Source of the DNA: PALSA-607 sp036510735
Lineage (GTDB): Bacteria > Actinomycetota > Actinomycetes > Acidothermales > Acidothermaceae
Direction: 5' to 3'
Length of the DNA stretch: 49,353 nt
NCBI GenBank assembly: GCA_036510735.1
Contig: DATCDK010000265.1
Location: 1-49,353, forward strand
Shown here piece by piece: positions 26,215 to 34,810 of this stretch. Numbering within the stretch: the first letter of the stretch is position 1; each line of letters opens with the position of its first letter. The notes beneath the pieces are model-generated. The model had not been told where the DNA came from and ran no database searches. It was given only the letters and a program-made list of their open reading frames with translations. Made by a program: the position numbers and the translations under genes.

Positions 26215-27366
26215 TTGCCGTTTGCCCCGTTGTGTGTCGGGACCCCGCGCACCGGTCGTCGTATCTTGGCGTCGGTTGGCGCCATGGCTGTTTCGTCTGC
26301 CGTGCTGGCAGGCCTACTGCCGCTCTCCGCCGCCTTCGCTGCGGGCTCAACGACGACTACCGTTGCCCAGGCGCAGCAGCAGCTCGACGCCGTCTCCGTT
26401 CAGGCTGACCAGGCTGTCGAGGCCTACGACGAGGCGTCAAACGCCCTCGCGACCGTTACGGCGAACGCCACCGCGGCAAAGACGGCCGCCGCCCGGGAGC
26501 AGAGCGTCGTCGACGCCGCCAAGGTCGGCCTCCAGGCTCTCGCGGTCGCGCGCTACGAAGGCAGCAGTGCATCGCCCGCTCTCGCGGTCCTGCTCTCCAA
26601 CGACCCCACCACCTTCTTGCGGCAGACCGAGGTGCTCCAGCAGGTCAGCCACTACCAAACGGCCAGCCTCACCGACGTCGTCAACGCCAACCGCGTCATG
26701 ACCGCACTCCAGGCGAGCGCCGACCAGGCAGTTGCCGCTCAGCAAAGCGCGCTCGCTCACCTCGCCGCGACGAAGGCTGCGGTTGAGAAGGTCCTCAACC
26801 AGCAGACCGCGTTGCTCACCGCCGCACAAGCCAAGGCCGCGCACGACGCCGCAATTGCTGTGTCCGCGGCCGAGACTGCCGCCGTCGAACGCCAGCGCAC
26901 CACCGCGGTGTCGAGGTCGGTCGCGCGGCCGGCACTGCTGTCGGTGCCGAAACAGACGACGCGCCCCAAGGCCCCGACCCCGGTCGCCGCGAAAGCACCG
27001 GCCGCGGTTGCTCCCGCAGCCTCCGGCAAGGTCGCCAAGATCCTCGCCTTCGCGTACGCCCAGCTCAACAAGCCGTATCGCTTCGGCGGCGCGGGCTCGC
27101 GCGTGTTCGACTGCTCCGGTCTGGTCATGCGGGCGGCGGCTGCTGCGGGAATCTCACTCGCACATTCGGCCGCGGCGCAGCAACGGTCAGGACACCGAGT
27201 GTCGCTGTCGCAACTCCAGCCGGGCGACCTGGTGTTTTGGGGTAACCCCGCCTACCACGTAGGTATTTACGTCGGCGGCGGCAAGATCCTCGACGCTCCG
27301 CACACCGGCACCGTGGTCCAGATCCAGTCGCTCTGGGGCCGGCCGAGTAGCGCCACCCGCCTCTAA
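26215..27366 (+). CDS. Secreted NlpC/P60 peptidoglycan endopeptidase (RipA-like)
   Basis: The 383-residue protein has a signal peptide (basic RTGRR then hydrophobic core, cleavage near AFAAGS), a long Ala/Gln-rich coiled coil (~45-230), a Pro/Ala linker, and an NlpC/P60 domain from ~270. Catalytic residues are Cys300 in FDCSGL, His348 in NPAYHVGIYV and probably His363. Such enzymes cut the D-iGlu-diaminopimelate bond of peptidoglycan stems during cell separation; the coiled coil usually restrains or localises them. The TTG start has GGGAGAAGG ~7 nt upstream and lies 20 nt after a c-di-AMP riboswitch, linking expression to wall and turgor signals. An ATG at 26284 would leave a shorter signal and is less likely. 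Confidence 0.9.
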   Translation: MPFAPLCVGTPRTGRRILASVGAMAVSSAVLAGLLPLSAAFAAGSTTTTVAQAQQQLDAVSVQADQAVEAYDEASNALATVTANATAAKTAAAREQSVVDAAKVGLQALAVARYEGSSASPALAVLLSNDPTTFLRQTEVLQQVSHYQTASLTDVVNANRVMTALQASADQAVAAQQSALAHLAATKAAVEKVLNQQTALLTAAQAKAAHDAAIAVSAAETAAVERQRTTAVSRSVARPALLSVPKQTTRPKAPTPVAAKAPAAVAPAASGKVAKILAFAYAQLNKPYRFGGAGSRVFDCSGLVMRAAAAAGISLAHSAAAQQRSGHRVSLSQLQPGDLVFWGNPAYHVGIYVGGGKILDAPHTGTVVQIQSLWGRPSSATRL

Positions 27367-27440
27367 GGGGCTCACGCCCTACGTGTGCCTCTAACGGGCT
27401 CACGCCCAACTGTGCACCTAGCGGGCTCACGCCCTAAGTG
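27360..27440. repeat. 27/28-bp tandem repeat x3 after the NlpC/P60 gene
   Basis: GGGCTCACGCCC recurs at 27368, 27396 and 27423, each within a longer shared unit opening CCT(C)TA. The first unit includes the stop codon of the gene. Each core can fold as a 4-bp hairpin, so the set may also serve as terminator. Confidence 0.85.
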
Positions 27441-27475
27441 TTCAGCCTGGGCGGCCAGTCTGCCGATACCCCAGC

Positions 27476-28141
27476 GTGGTCCTTCAGTACGTCGCCGTCG
27501 CGCTCGCGCTTGCTGCCCTGGCCTTGCTCATCCGTTGGCTGCAGCAACGCGGCATCCGCGAACACGTGCCGTTTCCCGCGATCAGCATCAGTTCCTGCGT
27601 GGTGCTCGCGGTGGTGGCAACGTTTCCCGTCGTCGACAGAGTCACCCTCGAGAGTCGCCTCAGCCACTCGTCGTCCACCTTGCTTGGCATGCATGTCGAG
27701 GTGGATTGCCAGACGCTGACCGGATCGGCGCTCGACATGGGCAACGAGCTCGGGTACGTGAAATGGGGCCCGGACGGCATTCCCGAGCACAAGACGCTGA
27801 TCAAGCATCAGCAGTGCAATGACCTGCACGGCTACCTCAATTCATCGAAGCAACATCCCAGTGCTGCTCAGATTTTGGCGGTGCATGTGCTGACTCACGA
27901 GTCGATGCACATGTCCGGGATCACCTCCGAAGCCATCGCCGAATGCGACGCTATGCAGCACGACGCGGCGATGGCCGAGGTCATGGGCGCCAAGCCGGGG
28001 GCGGCCCACAAGCTGGCTGTGGCGTACTGGCTGATGGTGTATCCGAATATGCCCGACGGGTACCGGAGCTCCGACTGTCGCCAGGGTGGGTCGCTCGACC
28101 TGCACCTGCCCAATGCGCCCTGGGCTCATAGCCTGACGTAG
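27476..28141 (+). CDS. Membrane-anchored putative zinc metallopeptidase (HESMH)
   Basis: I do not recognise the family. The 221-residue protein has an N-terminal membrane helix (~2-20) and a second one (~33-55), then a soluble domain. That domain contains HESMH (141-145), an HExxH zinc site, followed 10 residues later by SEAIAECDAM, whose Glu152 or Glu156 could be the third ligand of a gluzincin-like fold. Four Cys (78, 114, 157 and one near 202) suggest disulfides outside the membrane. The GTG start has no ribosome site; GATACC lies 5 nt upstream, so leaderless translation is possible. Peptidase activity is inferred from the motif only. Confidence 0.7.
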   Translation: MVLQYVAVALALAALALLIRWLQQRGIREHVPFPAISISSCVVLAVVATFPVVDRVTLESRLSHSSSTLLGMHVEVDCQTLTGSALDMGNELGYVKWGPDGIPEHKTLIKHQQCNDLHGYLNSSKQHPSAAQILAVHVLTHESMHMSGITSEAIAECDAMQHDAAMAEVMGAKPGAAHKLAVAYWLMVYPNMPDGYRSSDCRQGGSLDLHLPNAPWAHSLT

Positions 28142-28204
28142 GGCGCTGCTTGAAAGTTTGATATTGCAGGGGACAGCGTGCGTTCCGGAACGTAGCCTCA
28201 AGGC

Positions 28205-28777
28205 GTGCGCGTGACATTTACCCGGCAGACCGAGTGCCGCTACGGCGTTGATGTGAGTCGCGAGAGCGGCCCGCCGGCCCGGTTGCGGGTGGTCAAGTTG
28301 GACGCCGAGTCGCTCCCTCGCGAGATCAAGCACTTCCTCGTGGAGCGGGAATTCGGCCTGAAGCTGGGGATCTTTGGCCAACTCGCCGCCGGAGGGGACG
28401 CCGGCCGGTTCTGGGCCGCACCTGCCGATCGCGACTCGCGGTTGGCGCATCTTTCGCATCGCCTGCAGGTCACCGGCCGCGGCGACCTCGGCCGGTCGGT
28501 CGCGCTCGTCGCGTGGTGCACGGCCGTGTGGGAGATCGAGACCGGACGTCGATCAGCGCGGCCGGGTGATCCACGACGGTCCAGTGATCAGCAGGCCGAG
28601 TGCTTCGCTGAGCCGTGGCCGCTGCTGGACGTCGCGGCCGTGCCGTGCGAACAGGTTGCTGCCGCCGTCCAGTGCCTCGCGTCGACCGCGGTCACCTGGC
28701 ACGGCCTGCACCTCGGTGACCGGGTGTCCTTCGACTGGCCGCAGGCCCTGACGTTGACTGCACGCCGCTCCGCCTGA
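28205..28777 (+). CDS. Hypothetical protein
   Basis: The 190-residue product was not recognised. It has no signal peptide or membrane helix. It includes a basic N-terminal strand region (MRVTFTRQTECRYGVDV), a central HFLVEREFGLKLGIFGQLAAG and a C-terminal WHGLHLGDRVSFDWPQALTL. Codon use is like that of its neighbours. The GTG start lies exactly 6 nt after TAGCCT, a TANNNT box, so the transcript is probably leaderless; this supports the gene being real. It precedes the polyphosphate kinase gene by ~100 bp, separated by an 18-bp repeat array; a functional link is not shown. Confidence 0.7.
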   Translation: MRVTFTRQTECRYGVDVSRESGPPARLRVVKLDAESLPREIKHFLVEREFGLKLGIFGQLAAGGDAGRFWAAPADRDSRLAHLSHRLQVTGRGDLGRSVALVAWCTAVWEIETGRRSARPGDPRRSSDQQAECFAEPWPLLDVAAVPCEQVAAAVQCLASTAVTWHGLHLGDRVSFDWPQALTLTARRSA

Positions 28778-28792
28778 GTCGGCTTTACGGTC

Positions 28793-28846
28793 AGTCGGCC
28801 TAAGCTCAGCAGTCGGCCTAAGCCCAGCGTCGGCCTAAGCTCATAG
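28793..28846. repeat. 18-bp tandem repeat x3 before ppk
   Basis: AGTCGGCCTAAGCTCAGC and near-identical copies stand at 28793, 28811 and about 28829; a degenerate unit precedes them. The array fills most of the gap between the hypothetical gene and ppk, and would lie in or near the ppk promoter region. Confidence 0.85.
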
Positions 28847-28875
28847 GCAATCTCGCGTAGGAGCAGGAGGTCGAC

Positions 28876-31047
28876 GTGACGCAGCTTTCCCAGTCGGGCT
28901 CGCCGCTCGACGTATCCGACTACGGCGAGGACCTGGCCGAGGCACTCGGCAGCGCGGTCACTGAGCATCATGCGGACGCCGACCCGGACCTCCCGGCGGA
29001 TCGTTTCATCGACCGTGAAGCGAGCTGGCTCGACTTCAACTCCCGCGTGCTCGAGCTGGCCGAGCGTGACGATGTGCCGCTGCTCGAGCGGGTCAAGTTC
29101 TTGGCCATCTTCGCGACCGGCCTCGACGAGTTCTTCATGGTGCGAGTGGCCGGTTTGAAGCGGCGCATCGCTACTGGCATTGCTGTCACCGCGCCAAGCG
29201 GCCTGTCGGCGCGCGACCAGCTCGAGCTGGTCTCGACGCGCGCGCACGCACTGGCGACCGATCACGCCAGAGCCTTCTTCGATGAGATCAAGCCCGCGCT
29301 CGCCGAGCGCGGTATCCAGCTGCTGCGTTGGGACGATCTCGACGAGGCCGATCACACGCAGCTGCGCACCTTCTTCAGCGAGAGTGTGTATCCGGTACTG
29401 ACGCCGCTGGCCGTCGATCCCGCGCACCCGTTCCCCTACATCTCCGGCTTGTCGCTGAACCTTGCCGTCGTCGTCCGCGATCCGCGTACCGGTGAAGAGC
29501 GATTCGCGCGCGTCAAGGTCCCCGAAATCCTGCCGCGTTTCCTGCCACTGGGCGGCGGTCGCTTCGTCACGATCGAAGAGGTCATCGCCGCGCATCTGCA
29601 AGTGATGTTCCACGGCATGGAGGTGCTGGAGAGCCACCGCTTCCGGGTGACGCGCAACCAGGATCTCGAAGTCGACGAGGACGACGTCGACAACTTGCTG
29701 CAGGCGCTCGAACGCGAATTGCTTCGCCGCAGATTCGGGCCGCCGGTTCGCCTCGAAGTTGAAGAGACGACGAGTCCGCGGGTGTTGGACTTGCTGATTC
29801 GCGAACTCGGTGTGAACGAGACCGAGGTGTACCGGCTTCCTGCACCACTCGACCTGTCTGGCTTGTGGAGCATTTCTGATTTGCAACGGCCTGAGCTCAA
29901 GTACGAACAGTTCGTGCCGGCGACGCACCCGCGGTTGGTCAACGCTGATGGTGACGGCGTCCGCGATATTTTTGCGGCTCTACGGTCTGGTGACATTCTC
30001 GTGCACCACCCGTACGACTCTTTCGCGACGAGTGTGCAGGCGTTCATCGAGCAGGCGGCTGCCGATGCCGATGTGCTCGCAATCAAGCAGACGTTGTATC
30101 GCACGAGTGGTGACTCGCCGATCGTCGATGCGCTCGTCGATGCTGCGCGCGCAGGCAAGCAGGTCCTGGTGCTTGTCGAGATCAAGGCGCGCTTCGACGA
30201 AGAAGCAAACATTCGCTGGGCGCGCAAACTCGAGCAGGCCGGTTGCCATGTGGTCTACGGTCTCGTCGGCCTGAAGACGCATTGCAAACTGTGTCTCGTC
30301 GTGCGTCGTGAACCCGATGGATCGTTGCGTCGATATGCGCATCTGGGCACCGGCAACTACAACCCGAAGACCGCTCGAATGTATGAGGACGTCGGCCTGC
30401 TCACCGCAGATAGAGCAATCGGCGGCGACGTCGCTGACTTGTTCAATCACCTGTCGGGATACACCCGACCGGATCCGTACAAGACACTGCTCGTCGCGCC
30501 CGACACCGTGCGCACGGGACTGACGGCGATGATCCGTCGCGAGGCCGACAACGCAATCGCCGGGCGCCCCAGCGGCATCATGATGAAGGTCAACAGTCTG
30601 GTCGACGAGGAGTTGATCGACGAGCTGTATGCCGCGTCACGTGCTGGTGTCTCGATCGACCTGATCGTGCGAGGCATGTGCGCGTTGCGCCCTGGTGTGC
30701 CGGGCTTGTCGGAGAACATTCGGGTGCGAAGCATTCTCGGCAGGTTCCTCGAGCACGCGCGCATCATGCGGTTCCGCGGTGGTGGCGACGACGAGTACTG
30801 GATCGGGAGTGCCGACCTGATGCATCGCAATCTCGATCGTCGGGTCGAGACGCTCGTTCGGGTCGTTGACCCCGAGGGCCGTCGCATCCTTGACGACGTG
30901 CTCGACCGTTCGATGTCTCTGGAGATCGCGGCTTGGGATTTGGGGCCGGACGGGAGTTTTGCGGCGACGAAGGGCGTCGACCTGCAAGGTGAGTTCGTTC
31001 GTCGTCATCGCGCGTCGCAAAGCCACGATGGACCGGTCGTTAGCTGA
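28876..31047 (+). CDS. ppk: Polyphosphate kinase 1
   Basis: At 723 residues this is full length for PPK1, which reversibly makes polyphosphate from ATP. The N-terminal domain (DREASWLDFNSRVLELAERDDVPLLERVKFLAIFATGLDEFFMVR) and the two phospholipase-D-like catalytic domains are present. His489 in RYAHLGTGNYNPKTA is the expected autophosphorylated residue and His650 in LMHRNLDRRVE the second active-site His. The GTG start has a strong GGAGG shortly upstream. The CYTH-CHAD gene follows after 25 bp and a Nudix/phosphatase gene after that, an arrangement common in actinobacteria. An 18-bp repeat array lies just upstream. Confidence 0.96.
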   Translation: MTQLSQSGSPLDVSDYGEDLAEALGSAVTEHHADADPDLPADRFIDREASWLDFNSRVLELAERDDVPLLERVKFLAIFATGLDEFFMVRVAGLKRRIATGIAVTAPSGLSARDQLELVSTRAHALATDHARAFFDEIKPALAERGIQLLRWDDLDEADHTQLRTFFSESVYPVLTPLAVDPAHPFPYISGLSLNLAVVVRDPRTGEERFARVKVPEILPRFLPLGGGRFVTIEEVIAAHLQVMFHGMEVLESHRFRVTRNQDLEVDEDDVDNLLQALERELLRRRFGPPVRLEVEETTSPRVLDLLIRELGVNETEVYRLPAPLDLSGLWSISDLQRPELKYEQFVPATHPRLVNADGDGVRDIFAALRSGDILVHHPYDSFATSVQAFIEQAAADADVLAIKQTLYRTSGDSPIVDALVDAARAGKQVLVLVEIKARFDEEANIRWARKLEQAGCHVVYGLVGLKTHCKLCLVVRREPDGSLRRYAHLGTGNYNPKTARMYEDVGLLTADRAIGGDVADLFNHLSGYTRPDPYKTLLVAPDTVRTGLTAMIRREADNAIAGRPSGIMMKVNSLVDEELIDELYAASRAGVSIDLIVRGMCALRPGVPGLSENIRVRSILGRFLEHARIMRFRGGGDDEYWIGSADLMHRNLDRRVETLVRVVDPEGRRILDDVLDRSMSLEIAAWDLGPDGSFAATKGVDLQGEFVRRHRASQSHDGPVVS

Positions 31048-31060
31048 TGCGGCCGCTGGG

Positions 31061-31066
31061 TAGACT
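31061..31066 (+). promoter_or_regulatory. Leaderless -10 box for the CYTH-CHAD gene
   Basis: TAGACT lies 6 nt before the GTG start, and no Shine-Dalgarno sequence precedes it. This suggests a promoter inside the short gap after ppk in addition to any read-through. Confidence 0.5.
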
Positions 31067-31072
31067 TGCCCC

Positions 31073-32626
31073 GTGGCAAGGGACGTGAGCCCCAGGACTG
31101 TTCGGGAGACCGAGGCCAAGTTCCGGGTGAATCCGACCTTCGAACTGCCGTCCATTGTGGGCGTTGTCGCAGCGGTCGTGGCCATTGACAAGCCGAGTCA
31201 CATCTCGATGAACGCGGTCTACTACGACACTCCCGACCTCCGGCTCGCTCGCGAAGGCGTGACGCTGCGTCGTCGCTCGGGCGGGTCAGACGCCGGCTGG
31301 CACCTTAAGCTGCCCGTTCTTTCGCACACGGTTCCCGACGGCACCGGCGTCCGCGACGAGATCCAGCTGCCGGATTCTGCGGCGATCCCGGAAGAACTCA
31401 CCAAGCTCGTGACGGTCTGGGCGCGTACGGCAACGCTCGGGCCGGTCGCGACGCTGGCGAGCGAACGGACCAAGCTCGTCCTGCGTGGCGAGGACGGTGC
31501 CGCCCTTGCCGAACTCGTCGACGACACCGTGTCGGTTGAGGGGGGCAGTCACAACCAGGCCCAGTTCCGTGAACTCGAGGTCGAAGACACCGGTGGTGGT
31601 GAGCCGATCGTCGCTGCCGTTGCCGCTGTGTTGCGCGAAGCCGGGGCTGTTGGTGGTGAGTTCGTGCCGAAGGTGGTGCGCGCACTCGGGCCGCAGGCGA
31701 CGACGCCGGCCGACCCGCCGCCGCCGCTGCCGGTCGATGCTCGTGATCCGGTCAGCGATCTGGTCGCGGCGACGTTGCGTGGCTACACCCGCATTCTGAT
31801 GGGCTACGACGTCGCGGTTCGACGCGGCCTCGACGACGCGGTGCACCAGATGCGCGTGGCAACCCGCCGCCTGCGCAGTGCGTTGCGCAGCTTCGAGACG
31901 CTCCTCGACAAGGAATGGGCCGACGGGCTCGCGAGTGAGTTGCACTGGCTCGCGGGAGTTCTCGGGACCGCGCGCGACAGCGAGGTGCTGCGTACGCGAC
32001 TGCTGCTTTCGGTGCGTACGTTGCCGCAGGAAGCAAGGCCGGACGCCGTCGGCGCGAAGCTCGCCGATATCTGCGACAAGCAGTGCAAGCTCGCGTTCGA
32101 TGAGGCGTTGGCCGCTCTCGCGAGTGACCGCTACATCGCACTCGTCGAGCGGCTCGTCGACGGTGCTACCTATCCGCGCACAACCGACGCTGCCCGCCGT
32201 CCATCGTCCGTCGTGTTGCCGCCGGAAATCAAGGCCAGCTGGGCCACGATGCGTCGTCGTGCGAATCCGGTGACGCGCCGGCGTCACGACACTGCTCCGG
32301 CCACCGAGTACCACCAGGTGCGTATCGCGGCGAAGCACGTGCGCTACCTGTGTGAGGCGTCCGCAATCGCCTTGGGACCGAAGGCGCGCAAGCTCGCCAG
32401 GCAGGCGGAGCGCGTGCAAGAAGTTCTTGGCGAACATCAGGACGCTGTAGTCGCGGCCGAGTTTCTCTCGGCGGTCGCCTCGCTTCCCCGTATCGGCTCG
32501 CTGGGCTTCGGTCTCGGTTTGTTGTTCGCCCGCGAAGAAGCCCGAGCCGCGGCGGCAAGGGTTGAGTTCGGCGAGATATGGCCGGACGTCGTGCGGGCCA
32601 AGCGGCGTCGTTGGCTTGCCAGTTGA
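31073..32626 (+). CDS. CYTH and CHAD domain protein
   Basis: The 517-residue protein has an N-terminal CYTH (triphosphate tunnel) domain, ~10-200, with the ExExK signature ETEAK at 12-16 and many acidic/basic strand residues. A C-terminal CHAD domain (~225-515) is rich in His and Arg, with VHQMRVATRRLRSALRSF and HQVRIAAKHVRYLCE. CHAD binds inorganic polyphosphate; CYTH enzymes hydrolyse triphosphate or polyphosphate. The gene directly follows ppk, so a role in binding, sensing or degrading polyphosphate is likely. Both domains are confident; catalytic activity is not established here. Confidence 0.93.
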   Translation: MARDVSPRTVRETEAKFRVNPTFELPSIVGVVAAVVAIDKPSHISMNAVYYDTPDLRLAREGVTLRRRSGGSDAGWHLKLPVLSHTVPDGTGVRDEIQLPDSAAIPEELTKLVTVWARTATLGPVATLASERTKLVLRGEDGAALAELVDDTVSVEGGSHNQAQFRELEVEDTGGGEPIVAAVAAVLREAGAVGGEFVPKVVRALGPQATTPADPPPPLPVDARDPVSDLVAATLRGYTRILMGYDVAVRRGLDDAVHQMRVATRRLRSALRSFETLLDKEWADGLASELHWLAGVLGTARDSEVLRTRLLLSVRTLPQEARPDAVGAKLADICDKQCKLAFDEALAALASDRYIALVERLVDGATYPRTTDAARRPSSVVLPPEIKASWATMRRRANPVTRRRHDTAPATEYHQVRIAAKHVRYLCEASAIALGPKARKLARQAERVQEVLGEHQDAVVAAEFLSAVASLPRIGSLGFGLGLLFAREEARAAAARVEFGEIWPDVVRAKRRRWLAS

Positions 32627-32642
32627 TCGGCCTCTCTCACTG

Positions 32643-33551
32643 ATGGCCGACCCGACGTTCGTCGAGGCTGCTGGTGGTGTGCTCTGGCGTCGAGCCGCTG
32701 GTGGTCTTGGCGTTGAGGTCGCACTCGTGCACCGGCCGAAGTACGACGACTGGTCAGTACCCAAAGGCAAGTTGCTCGTCGATGAACATCCACTCGTCGG
32801 TGCTCTGCGTGAAGTCGTCGAGGAGACCGGCTACACCGGCCGACCTGGTCGCCTTCTCGGTGAAAGCCGCTACCTGAAGGACGGTTCGCCGAAGCGGGTG
32901 CGCTATTGGTCGATCGAGGCGACCGAAGGCGAGTTCGTCACCAACGCCGAGGTCGATCAGGTGATGTGGTTGCCGCCCCGCGAAGCGGCTGTGCATCTCA
33001 TTCCTGACCGTGACCAGCGCATTGTCTTGGAGTTCGCCCGAGACATTCGGGTCACGACCGCGTGCGTCGTGGTGCGGCACGGCAGCGCGGGTGAACGCTC
33101 GTCGTTCGACGGTGACGATCGCGAACGGCCGCTTGATGATCTCGGCCACCGGCAGGCGCTGGCGCTGATCCCGGTGCTCGCGGCGCTGCGGGTCGAGCGG
33201 GTGCTGTCGGCCGACGTGTTGCGCTGCCTCGACACCGTCGGGCCCTACGCCGCGCAGCGCCGGCTGTCGGTGCAAAGCGAACCCCTGCTATCTGAATCTG
33301 GCTATGCCGGCGCCCCTGACGCAGCAGCGGACCGGCTCGTGGCTTTGCTGGCAGCCGACGCGGCACCGACCACCGTGTGCAGTCAGGGTCGGGTAATTCC
33401 GCCGCTGTTGCAACGCGTGTGTACGGAGTTGAAGGCCCCGACTCCGTGGGATGGCTCAGTTCCCAAGGGCGGCTTCGTCGTGCTCAATATGGCCGCCAAC
33501 GCGGATACGAACACGATCGTGTCGGTCGACAAGTACCGTCCCATCGCCTGA
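32643..33551 (+). CDS. Nudix hydrolase-histidine phosphatase fusion (MutT1-like)
   Basis: The 302-residue protein has an N-terminal Nudix domain with the box GKLLVDEHPLVGALREVVEE (first Gly at 42, REVVEE at 56-61). Its C-terminal half is a histidine phosphatase domain starting VVVRHGSAGERS (~137) and with the later CSQGRVI. The pair matches mycobacterial MutT1, which hydrolyses oxidised guanine nucleotides and diadenosine polyphosphates. It lies in the cytoplasm. The ATG at 32643 begins 16 nt after the CYTH-CHAD stop; the frame is open upstream but overlaps that gene without homology. Position next to ppk suggests shared nucleotide and phosphate housekeeping. Confidence 0.92.
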   Translation: MADPTFVEAAGGVLWRRAAGGLGVEVALVHRPKYDDWSVPKGKLLVDEHPLVGALREVVEETGYTGRPGRLLGESRYLKDGSPKRVRYWSIEATEGEFVTNAEVDQVMWLPPREAAVHLIPDRDQRIVLEFARDIRVTTACVVVRHGSAGERSSFDGDDRERPLDDLGHRQALALIPVLAALRVERVLSADVLRCLDTVGPYAAQRRLSVQSEPLLSESGYAGAPDAAADRLVALLAADAAPTTVCSQGRVIPPLLQRVCTELKAPTPWDGSVPKGGFVVLNMAANADTNTIVSVDKYRPIA

Positions 33552-33566
33552 CCGCTGTTGGGCGCT

Positions 33567-33636
33567 GGCCGTAGAGCCAATTCCTTCCTTGGACTGCTTC
33601 GCTTTACGTCCTTCGGAAGGCATTGGCCCTCCGGCC
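33567..33636. terminator. Long imperfect inverted repeat between convergent genes
   Basis: A 22-nt arm starting GGCCGTAGAGCC (33567-33588) pairs with 33615-33636 at 19 of 22 positions, leaving a 26-nt loop. It fills the gap between the Nudix fusion and the opposing L,D-transpeptidase and is a likely two-way terminator. Confidence 0.6.
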
Positions 33637-33646
33637 ACCGCTTGCG

Positions 33647-34666
33647 TTAGTACTGGCGGATTGCCGAGGTCGGGGCCATCACGATGATCGGCGCGCGTGC
33701 GGGGTCGAGCCAGCGCAGCACCTTCAGCAGGTTCGGCTGTGCGATCGACACGCAGCCCGCCGTCCCGTCTGCGCTTGAGCCTCGGCCGTTGCCCACGTGC
33801 AGGAAGATCGCACTTCCCTTACCTGGCACTACGGGGTTGGTGTTGTAGGCGATGTCGACGGCGTATGCGTAAGCCGTGCTGTAGGTCGCGCTGGCAAGAT
33901 GTTCCCCGGTCAACGCGGCGTTCTCTTGCCACGTGTTGTAGTACGTCGACGAGGAGTCATCGACCCAGACCGACTGCGAATCTGCCTCCCGGTAAGGGAA
34001 CTTGACGCCGGGGGACGCTTTTTGACCGAACATCGTGCCGAAGCCGTACTTGCCGGCGGGGGTCCTCAGGTCTCCCTCGTGCTTGTCGGCGGAGAAGCCG
34101 TCGCGTCCAATATTTGCTGCCATTGCAGGGAAAACTGCACGCCAGACGCCAGCGTCTTTCTCGAACGTTTGTAGCGTTGCGACGTCGGTTGACCAGCTAG
34201 CGGACGTCACGATGACTACCTGCTGTGCATTGCCGACATCTTTGAGCTGTTGAACAAGCAACGGCGCAGGTGCGGCCGGCGTGGGGGTCGCAGTGGGTGC
34301 GGCCTTCGTCGGGGTTGGCTTCGGGGTTGGCTTCGGGGTGGGTTTCGGGGTGGGAGTTGCCGACGCGGTTGGCGTCGGTGTCGGGCTTGGCGTCGGTGTT
34401 GTGGCGACGACGAGCGGTGATGGGACGGACGCCGGCGAGCTGGCGACGTCCGTACTTGCTACGGCGCTGTCCGCCGGGCTGGCGGGGCTCGCGATCGCGG
34501 AACCGAGATCCGCGGCACTCGTGGTCGCTGCTGGTGAACCGACCGGGGACGTTGCTCCCGCGGAGGACGGGTGACTGCTCGTGCACGCCGCCAGCGCAGC
34601 GACGCAAAGCACCGCGACCACCCAGCGGGCGGGCGTCGGGCTGGTCGTCCGATCGCGGCTGGCCAT
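33647..34666 (-). CDS. L,D-transpeptidase-like (YkuD) lipoprotein
   Basis: The 339-residue protein starts with a lipoprotein signal (VLCVAALAAC, lipid Cys at 28), then a Ser/Ala/Thr region and a (KPTP)n linker (~105-140) that spans the wall. The C-terminal domain carries GDLRTPAGKYGFG, IFLHVGNG and the catalytic-Cys segment DGTAGCVSIAQ, which match the YkuD-related L,D-transpeptidase fold (His...Ser/Gly-x-x-Cys). Members cross-link peptidoglycan 3-3 or attach proteins. Spacing of the motif differs somewhat from canonical HxnSHGC, so activity is inferred. The ATG lies 7 nt after TAGCCT, a leaderless arrangement. The gene is the last on the minus strand before a strong inverted repeat. Confidence 0.82.
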   Translation of the reverse strand: MASRDRTTSPTPARWVVAVLCVAALAACTSSHPSSAGATSPVGSPAATTSAADLGSAIASPASPADSAVASTDVASSPASVPSPLVVATTPTPSPTPTPTASATPTPKPTPKPTPKPTPTKAAPTATPTPAAPAPLLVQQLKDVGNAQQVVIVTSASWSTDVATLQTFEKDAGVWRAVFPAMAANIGRDGFSADKHEGDLRTPAGKYGFGTMFGQKASPGVKFPYREADSQSVWVDDSSSTYYNTWQENAALTGEHLASATYSTAYAYAVDIAYNTNPVVPGKGSAIFLHVGNGRGSSADGTAGCVSIAQPNLLKVLRWLDPARAPIIVMAPTSAIRQY

Positions 34667-34673
34667 GGACGCA

Positions 34674-34679
34674 AGGCTA
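34674..34679 (-). promoter_or_regulatory. Leaderless -10 box for the L,D-transpeptidase gene
   Basis: On the minus strand TAGCCT lies 7 nt before the ATG and no ribosome site is present. It fits the same TANNNT spacing seen before manA and the CYTH-CHAD gene. Confidence 0.45.
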
Positions 34680-34787
34680 ACCCGGCCGCGACCCGCGCCG
34701 TTCCGCCGTCCGCGCCAGCCAATCGCCGTCGCGCCCGTGCCCCGGCCGCCGAGTGTTGGTGCTTAACGGCCGTTCTTACGACCGCTG

Positions 34788-34802
34788 AGGACCAGAGGTC
34801 CT
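34788..34802 (-). terminator. Hairpin after the EamA gene
   Basis: AGGACC-AGA-GGTCCT is a perfect 6-bp stem 9 nt past the stop codon of the DMT transporter gene. No T run follows. Confidence 0.4.
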
Positions 34803-34810
34803 GCGCAAAC

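Noticed and set aside
28588..29928. 446-codon minus-strand frame opposite ppk
   Set aside because: It lies wholly across well-identified genes on the other strand and shows no domain; a shadow of the regular codon pattern.
31286..32770. 494-codon minus-strand frame opposite the CYTH-CHAD gene
   Set aside because: Arg/Gly/His-rich composition without domains, and the plus-strand gene has clear CYTH and CHAD motifs.
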